Shown here piece by piece: positions 57,693 to 64,000 of a stretch of DNA of 64,000 nt. Within the stretch, counting starts at the first letter, position 1, and the number at the start of each line of letters is the position of its first letter. The notes under the pieces were generated by a model that had not been told where the DNA came from, did no database searches, and saw only the letters and a list, made by a program, of their open reading frames with translations. The DNA lies in the NCBI GenBank assembly GCA_030760725.1, contig JASWHV010000003.1, positions 115,910,153-115,974,152 of the forward strand, in the 5' to 3' direction. A program made the position numbers and the translations under genes. The DNA is from Neostapfia colusana (Eukaryota; Streptophyta; Magnoliopsida; Poales; Poaceae).

Positions 57693-58872
57693 ATGGCCGG
57701 AAGAGGAAAAGGACATGCTGCCAACCCCGCCAACAACAACGATGAGGCATGCAACCCTCATCTTTCTAGAGGCCAGGACCGGGGTGGTCACCGCGAAGGA
57801 GTGGATCCCCTCCACCAAATGCTGGAGAATCAGAATCAGCTCATCCAGAACTTGACTCAAGTGGTGGCCAACTTGCATCAAGTTCCCCCTCCACAAGCTG
57901 CACCACGCCAACCAAGGCTGAGTGAGTTTCTAGGAACTCAACCTCCAAAGTTTGCAAGTGCTGCTGAACCTCTGGAGGCAGATGATTGGCTTAAGACCAT
58001 TGAGAGCAAGATGAGGATCATACAGTGCCAAGGGTATGAGAGGGTGCTGTTTGCCTCTCATCAATTGCATGGACCTGCTGCTGATTGGTGGACCGCCTAT
58101 GTGGCTGTCCATCATGACCCTGAGAACATCACTTGGGAAGAGTTCAAGCGTAGCTTCCGCAACCATTACATCCCAAGAGGTGAACTCAAAAACAAGAGGA
58201 AGGAGTTTTTGGGACTGCAGCAGGGAAACATGACGGTGAGGGAATACCTCACTAAATTTACTCAACTATCCCGTTATGCCCATGGGACATAGAGACTGAT
58301 GAGCAGAAACAAGACTGTTTCGTGGAGGGACTTACCGCAGAAATGCAGTGTGCGATGTCCTCAAATGAGTATGAAAGCTTCCAAAAGATGGTGGACAGAG
58401 CATTTGTGGTGGAAAGGAAGCTGAAGGCCTTGGAAAATGAGAACAAGAGGAAGGCCGGACGGTCACACCAAGCCTCAGGGAGCAACAACCGCCCACGTCT
58501 GATGCAGCAACCTGCAGGGCAGACGAACCGTGTTGCGGTACCCTACTCAGCACCAAGAGGGTACAACCCGAACTACAGGCCTCCCGCAGCACCAGCACAG
58601 CCACAACGTCAGTTTGTACAGCAGCCTCGCCCAGCATATCCACCTCGACCAGCAGTACAGGGACCTCCAAACCAACCCCAAGACAACAAAGGCCAGGCAC
58701 CTAAGTTTGGGGTGCAATGTTTTAGCTGCGGTGAAGTGGGGCACTACGCCCATAAATGCCCAAAGAAGAAGCCCGCACAGCCACAACAGCAGAATGTTAT
58801 GCGAGGACGGGTGAACCACGTCACTATGGAGGAAGCACAAGAGGCACCCGACGTGGTAGTTGGTAAGTTTCC
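57693..58872 (+). pseudogene. Element F gag (one frameshift)
   Basis: Starts MAGRGKGHAANPANNND. The capsid region includes EPLEADDWLKTIESKM, GPAADWWTAYV, FRNHYIPRGE and FLGLQQGNMTVREYL. A one-base loss near 58278-58283 shifts the frame. The second part (EMQCAMSSNEYESFQKMVDR, a basic linker, Gln/Pro-rich stretch) carries the knuckle CFSCGEVGHYAHKC at about 58719-58760. It ends near the protease start (APDVVVGKFP) where a deletion begins. Gag forms the particle, and this copy needs only one change to be open, so it may have been functional recently. Confidence 0.92.
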
Positions 58873-59786
58873 TGCCAATTTATTGAGGGATTCTCCAAGA
58901 TCTCGAGACCCCTCACCAAATTGTTGGAAAAGGGAATCACAGTCACATGGACGCCACAGTGCGAGACGAGTTTTCAGGAGCTAAAGAAAAGATTGACAAC
59001 AGCCCCAGTGTTGGTTATGCCAGATATGCAGAAGAATTTCACAGTGTACTGCGATGCCTCTGGAAAAGGGTTGGGATGTGTTCTCATGCAAGAAGGGCAT
59101 GTCGTGGCTTATGCATCCCGACAGCTTCGGAAGCACGAGAAGAACTATCCTACACACGACTTAGAACTAGCCGCAGTGGTACACGCGTTGAAAAATTGGC
59201 GACACTACTTGATGGGGAAGAGGACAGAGATATATACGGATCATAAGAGTTTGAAGTACATTTTCACACAGCCAGATCTCAACCTCAGACAAAGGAGATG
59301 GTTAGAGCTAATCAATGACTTTGATGTAGGCATCAACTATCATCTTGGGAAAGCAAACGTCATGGCCGATGCTTTAAGTCGGAAGGTGCAGGTCAATAAG
59401 TTGAGCTTGAAGGACATGCCTGCAGAATTGAAGGACGAAGTTATAAGGCTCAATCTATGCCTGGTAAATAGTGGGGAAGCCATCGCCATGGAAGTGGACT
59501 CCACACTCGAGCAAGAAATCCGCGAGGGTCAAAAGAATGACGAGAAGATACGAGAGATCAGACAACTCATCAAGGAAAATAAAGCTCCTGGTTTTAGAGA
59601 GGATGAACAAGGAACGGTGTGGCACGGGAAAAGAATCTGTGTGCCAGAAGTAAAGGAGATCCGTGAATTGATTTTGAAGGAGGCTCATGATTCTGACTAT
59701 TCCATTCATCCTGGGAGTACGAAGATGTACCAGGACCTCAAGAGCAGGTATTGGTGGTATGGCATGAAACGAGATGTCACCGTTTG
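58873..59786 (+). pseudogene. Element F: fused RT tail, RNase H and integrase zinc region after a large deletion
   Basis: Directly after the protease start the text jumps to FSKI-RPLTKLLEKGI, the last part of RT. Protease and most of RT, including the active site, are gone. RNase H is complete with FTVYCDASGKGLGC, LELAAVVHALK, IYTDHKSL and MADALSR. The integrase N-terminus follows (AHDSDYSIHPGSTKMYQDL, SRYWWYGMKRDV, the two His but not the Cys pair). A second deletion near 59776-59786 removes the core. Confidence 0.92.
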
Positions 59787-60387
59787 AAGCTTTGTATGGG
59801 AGGAAGTGCAGAACTCCCCTATTTTGGAACCAAACGGGGGAAAGTAAAGTGTTTGGTCCCGAAGTACTACAAGAAGCTGAGGCGAAAGTGAGGGAAATTC
59901 GCAACAACTTGAGGATAGCACAGACACGCCAAAAGAGCTATGCCGATGTACGAAGAAGAGAGCTCGTTTTCAACGTGGGAGACTATGTCTATCTCAAGGT
60001 GTCCCCTATCAGAGGACTTCGTCGGTTCAAGGTGAAGGGGAAGTTGTCACCTCGGTACATCGGACCCTTTCAAGTTCTGGAAAGGAAGTGGCGTATCAAC
60101 TAGAGTTACTGGCTCGTCTATCGGATGTGCACGATGTATTCCATGTGTCACAACTCAAGAAATGCCTGAGGACGCCTGAAGAGGTGTTACCCATGAATGA
60201 AGTGGACGTAGCTGAGGATTTGTCTTATGCCGAGCAACCATACAAGATTTTGGAGACAATGGGATGCCTCACCAGGAATAAAAGAATCCGAATGTGCAAG
60301 GTGCGGTGGAAGAATCACTCAGAAGAGGAAGCCACCTGGGAGCGGGAAGACGAGCTCAAGGCACAATTTCCGGAATTGTTTTCTTAG
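59774..60387 (+). pseudogene. Element F: integrase C-terminus and chromodomain
   Basis: SPFEALYGRKCRTPLFW, QKSYADVRRRELVFNVGDYV, YIGPFQVLE (GPF module), then a small shift near 60080-60095 and the frame VFHVSQLKKCLRTP, followed by the chromodomain YKILETMGCLTRNKRIRM and VRWKNHSEEEATWE up to the stop at 60385-60387. The chromodomain is intact and closely follows the chromovirus consensus. Short words (ATGTC) at the upstream junction suggest microhomology or template switching. Confidence 0.92.
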
Positions 60388-60394
60388 AACCACC

Positions 60395-60412
60395 AATCTC
60401 GAGGACGAGATT
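60395..60412 (+). other. Stem-loop just before the polypurine tract of F
   Basis: AATCTCG-AGGA-CGAGATT, perfect 7-bp stem with a 4-base loop, immediately 5' of the T-rich and polypurine tract. Confidence 0.7.
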
Positions 60413-60416
60413 TTTT

Positions 60417-60431
60417 TAAGGGGGGTAGAGC
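60417..60431 (+). promoter_or_regulatory. Element F polypurine tract
   Basis: TTAAGGGGGGTAGAGC directly before TGTAACACC at 60432. Confidence 0.88.
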
Positions 60432-63400
60432 TGTAACACCCCAAAAATCTTGTTAAGACCCTAAATCATGGTAAGAGGGGAATTTAAAAATTTTTGGACG
60501 TATTGCATGTTTTGCAAAAATTCAAATTCAAACTGGAATTCAATTTAAATTCAAAACAGAAAAAGAAAAAGGCAAATAGAAAAAAAAAACGTCCAGTGGG
60601 CCGAAACCCACAAGCCGGCCCACCCAGCACCCGCGCCAGCCCGTGGCCGCGCGCGCCCCTTCCTCCCACTGACAGGCGGGGCCCGCCAGCTCTTCTTCTA
60701 CCTCGCGCCCGCGCAGGGATTCTCTCACCCCGGATCAAAACCGACCCGAATTCCTGCGCGTCCCCGCCGAATTCCATTCGTAGGCGACGCAAACTCGATC
60801 TAAACCACCCCGCCGCCCTCCCCCGTCTATAAAAACCCCGACCTCGTTCTGTTTCTCCCACACGATCCGCCGTTTTTACTCCGGTGAGAACCCGAGCCTT
60901 CTCCGGCGAATTCTAGCCGATCTAAGCTCGGAAATTCCGATCTAACTCGCTGGTCTTGATCCACCGCCTCCGGGGAACCCTGCAGGTGCAGAAAACTCGG
61001 TGACTTGCGGTTCAAACACAGCGCCGACGAGCCTCGCCGTGGTTTCACTTCGGACCTCGTCGCCGTCCGCCTTCCAGGACCTCCGAGCTCAAGAAAACCC
61101 CCGAGGTGAGATCCCCGACCTCCCCTCCACCGATCTATGCCATAAAATCACAGTTCTAGGAAGAATTCCCGAAGATACGAAACTCTCCGGCGAGATCGCC
61201 GCCTCCCGCCGCCGTGCGCCGCCGGCAGCGCTGCCCGCGCTCGATCAGAGCGACGTGGCCGCTTGTGCGCCGTCTATTTTAAATCGCACGGTAGACTTTA
61301 AATCCCCGCGTACCGGTTCGGCGTTATAATCTCAGCCGTTTGTTTTAAATCAGACGATCCACGTCAGCCCCGCGTTATAAAGACTGGAAATCTTACGTGC
61401 TACCCCCTGGGGTTCTCGGGAAATAAGAGCTAGCCCCGGAAACTTCAGATCTAGCCCCTGGAACTTCAGAAAATCATGTAAATCCATTTAAAAATCAGTT
61501 TTAGCCCCTGGACTTAATAAAAATTAGGAAAAACTCCTCTATTATGTATAGCTAGACCCCTGAAATTTTTTTAAATAATATTATAGACCCTGTAGTGGGG
61601 TGAGTTTACCTTTTTAACCCTGTTTGACATTTAATTTAGGAAATTGAATATGTGGCTAGTGTTTAAAATTTAAAAAGTGGGACAAACATATTGTCAAAAT
61701 TAAATTAAAAACTTTCTCAGTATTTAGAAGACATTGGAGTGAGATAAAAATATATTTTGGGCTGAAATGAATCTGTTTAATTTATTATTCACATTTAGGG
61801 ACACATTTTTAAGTAAAGAATAGTTCTGGAAAATAGGGAAAATAATTGTAAAATAGTTTGCATCAGAGGAAAAGGTCAAAAATATATTAGTAAATATTTT
61901 AGATCAGAACCTATTCTGTTTAGATGATGTGTCTTGTTATTTTCATAATAAAGTTCACATTTAGGCATAGGAAATAAATCTGAAAATATAGCAACTAGTA
62001 AATGATAAATGGAGTTCTAAAATCCAAAGAATTCAGTTTAGGGTTGCTAGAAATTCTGAAGACACATATGGAGAAGGAAAATACCTTTCATGCATACTTG
62101 GTAGCTAAAAGGTCTAGTAATTGAATATAAGGAATTTATTTAAATTGGAAACTCATATATATAGTATGTAAGTATAAATGTGAACATAAAAGTAGAAATC
62201 ATATACACACGATTAAAAGTGCATGCAACCCACAAATCAACACACATAGAGTAACCACAACACATATAATGGTGAATGACTTTCGTAAATATGAATGTGT
62301 GGTTTGTATGAAGTGGAAGTGTGGACTATGTCTTATGGATTGTTGTTTTTCTTTTGCTATGTGTGATGGTATGATGTAGAACCTGCTCAAGAGCAAGTTA
62401 TTCCTTTCCAAGATCAGGACTACCCATTTCAAGAACAACAGGAAGGAGGCAAGTGTCCTTGACCACTTTGATCCTATGCTAGGATGTGTAGCTAGAATTA
62501 TTTGCATTGTCAATTGAAATATGAAACCCATGCTAGGAAGTTTCCCTAGAATTGCATTACCTTGTTTCCTTGTAGCTTGGGTTGGGATTTATTCTATCAT
62601 GTCATTTATTATTATGCATATGCTTAGACATGCTTAGAATGGGATATTTGGGACATGAGATCATCAGTTTATTTTACCATACTCTTGAATGAGATATTGT
62701 GAGTTATGTAGAGGTAGGGATCAAGGCAAGTTGGATGTTTTGGTTGTGTGCTGGGTGCACGAGACTCGGGTTTGTATTTAGTACTTGCCTGGATCCTAAG
62801 GACCGGTTCATGGAGCATGTAACCTGGCTTTACCGTGCCAACCACATGCTGAGATGGGGCAGCTTGGCCAATTAATTAGGTGTATCCCCGGCGTAGTATG
62901 GGTGTGTTGGATGGTGCGGGGAGTAGGTGTCAGCTGGACTACCATATGAACCGCAAGGCTCAAGAGGGGGCCACTGCAGCGGGGTTGGAGCCTCTTGTAT
63001 GCTGTTAGGGGTGAAACCTCAGTGGGCCCACGCTTGTCGGGAATCCCTTTGTAAAGGCTTCGTAGTGATCTCCTGGCTACACACCTGGGAAGTGTGAATG
63101 TGGTTCGGAGCCACTGGCATAATGGAGGTTCTTTTAGTCCACCCGGCAACGGGGGATGAAATCACTACATGTGGGTACAGTGGTGCAAACTCTGCAGAGT
63201 CAAAAACTATCATGACAGCCGTGCTCACGGTCAAGAGCGGCTTGGACTTATTCATGATTAGAGGATGATGGCTTTGGAAGTTGTGGATGTTAAGCGGGGA
63301 GCTTAACATTGGAAATGATGTTATGGTTATTGGATTATGATGATGGGATGGTAGATTGGGACCATTTCACCTGTGTAGTAATTTAGGTGCTTAATAAGCT

Positions 63401-63850
63401 AAGGTGATAGGTATTAATTGCGTAGTGCTTTAACCATGAGTTCAACCTCTCCTTGTTCTAAGCCATGCATGATATAATTTTCCCACACTTGCTGAGTACC
63501 ATTGGTACTCAACCTTGCATATTTGTTGGTTTATATTGCTGCTCAGGTCAACATAATGAGGTGGTGTATAATGATCAAGACTTTGACCCGAAGAAGGTTT
63601 CTAGTTTCATGGAGTCCCCCGGGCAACGGCTGTGACGAAGCCCTCAAGAATAATATTCCGCTGCTAGTTTATTTACTTGTGATGAACTTTTTATTGTCCA
63701 ACGAGAATTTGCTATGTAAGACTTATTTATATTCGACACATGGCTTGTAATAAATGATGCTTCACTATTTGTCATCACATGTATGAGAAAATGATCCTGG
63801 CATACATGTGATATTCACTCGGTTGTTCTTCAGAAAAACCGGGTGTGACA
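60432..63850 (+). repeat. Element F 3' LTR (3419 bp)
   Basis: About 98 percent identical to the 5' LTR by eye, with most indels in an A-rich stretch near 60555-60600. TATA, donor, hairpin and AATAAA are kept. Confidence 0.95.
62380..63635 (+). CDS. Element F 3' LTR: second copy of the putative two-exon peptide
   Basis: Exons 62380-62448 (69 nt) and 63547-63635 (89 nt), same junctions as the 5' LTR copy, all frames open. The last exon differs by a few residues (QHNEVV, KKVSSF, ESPGQRL). Confidence 0.5.
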
Positions 63851-63855
63851 ATCGC
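63851..63855. repeat. Target-site duplication of element F, right copy (ATCGC)
   Basis: Retains the unmutated target sequence also seen at 48250-48254. Confidence 0.85.
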
Positions 63856-64000
63856 CTCGTCCTCGGACCCCTCATAGCTCTCACCTGCATACAGCTAAAA
63901 TATTGCAGCCCTGAGCACGATGGCTCAGCAAGACTTAATCGACCACTTAGTCATGGAACTCTACATGCCAGGAGGTATAATATAGGACAAGGACTTTGCA
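63856..64000 (-). repeat. Second G-family LTR, continuation to the window edge
   Basis: Resumes the match to 48255-48400 directly after F. Includes the acceptor and start of the LTR peptide exon (reverse reading begins ESYEGSEDEA), one Glu codon shorter than in the left LTR, an in-frame 3-bp difference. Confidence 0.88.

Larger units (their letters stand above)
52977..63850 (+). mobile_element. Element F: Ty3/gypsy chromovirus (Tekay/Del-like), young, internally deleted, with orf0 and gag
   Basis: Complete plus-strand element: LTRs 52977-56388 (3412 bp) and 60432-63850 (3419 bp), primer-binding site 56393-56405, internal region 4.04 kb, polypurine tract before 60432. I count roughly 60-70 substitutions between the LTRs, near 2 percent. 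orf0 is intact. gag is nearly intact (one frameshift). Protease plus most of RT and the integrase core are deleted. RNase H and the chromodomain end remain. It is a non-autonomous copy that kept the 5' genes. Confidence 0.95.

Overview
The window is a plant nuclear genomic segment, most likely from a grass. It consists of nested LTR retrotransposons, and I see no host gene, tRNA, rRNA or CRISPR array. The grass assignment is an inference from very long LTRs (3.4-4.8 kb) with sharp AT-rich/GC-rich blocks, GTGGGCCC-type and CACTGACAGG-type motifs common in grass DNA, and Tekay/Del-like chromovirus pol sequences. I cannot name the species.

Nesting, by my labels. Element C (Ty3/gypsy, + strand) runs from before the window to 1101 and resumes at 46917-47945. 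Element B (Ty3/gypsy, - strand, 1102-46911, LTRs about 4.81 kb) sits inside the RT of C with a perfect ATTTT target-site duplication (TSD). Removing B and one TSD copy restores the C reading frame exactly. Element A (Ty3/gypsy, + strand, 4443-21940, LTRs 4395 bp each) sits inside the left LTR of B. Element D (Ty1/copia, - strand, 13265-18463, LTRs about 435 bp) sits inside the right LTR of A. Element E (Ty3/gypsy, - strand, 26417-40796, LTRs about 4.02 kb, TSD TTAAC) sits inside the internal region of B. Element G (Ty3/gypsy, - strand, from 47946, LTR 3873 bp) interrupts C. Element F (Ty3/gypsy, + strand, 52977-63850, LTRs about 3.41 kb) interrupts a G-family LTR that runs off the right edge.

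Every pol gene in the window is broken. A and B lack orf0, most or all of gag and the integrase core. They share the same integrase deletion junction and a shared RT nonsense codon, so they look like amplified non-autonomous relatives. E keeps orf0, gag, protease, RT, RNase H and half an integrase. F keeps orf0, gag, RNase H and the chromodomain end but has lost protease-RT and the integrase core. D keeps all copia domains but carries one frameshift and three stops.

The most interesting signal lies in the LTRs and leaders rather than in pol. In three families (E, F, G) each LTR carries what looks like the 3' part of a small spliced gene: a TAG acceptor, a 69-81 nt exon, a 1.08-1.10 kb GC-AG intron in phase 1, a last exon of 86-89 nt ending in a stop, and AATAAA 115-145 nt later. 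The encoded acidic peptides resemble each other in E and G, and the frame is kept in both LTR copies. In E and F the extra upstream ORF (orf0) and gag each begin at, or one base after, a strong splice-acceptor-like tract. A stem-loop sits directly before the polypurine tract in A, F and G. All of this is sequence inference without transcript data.
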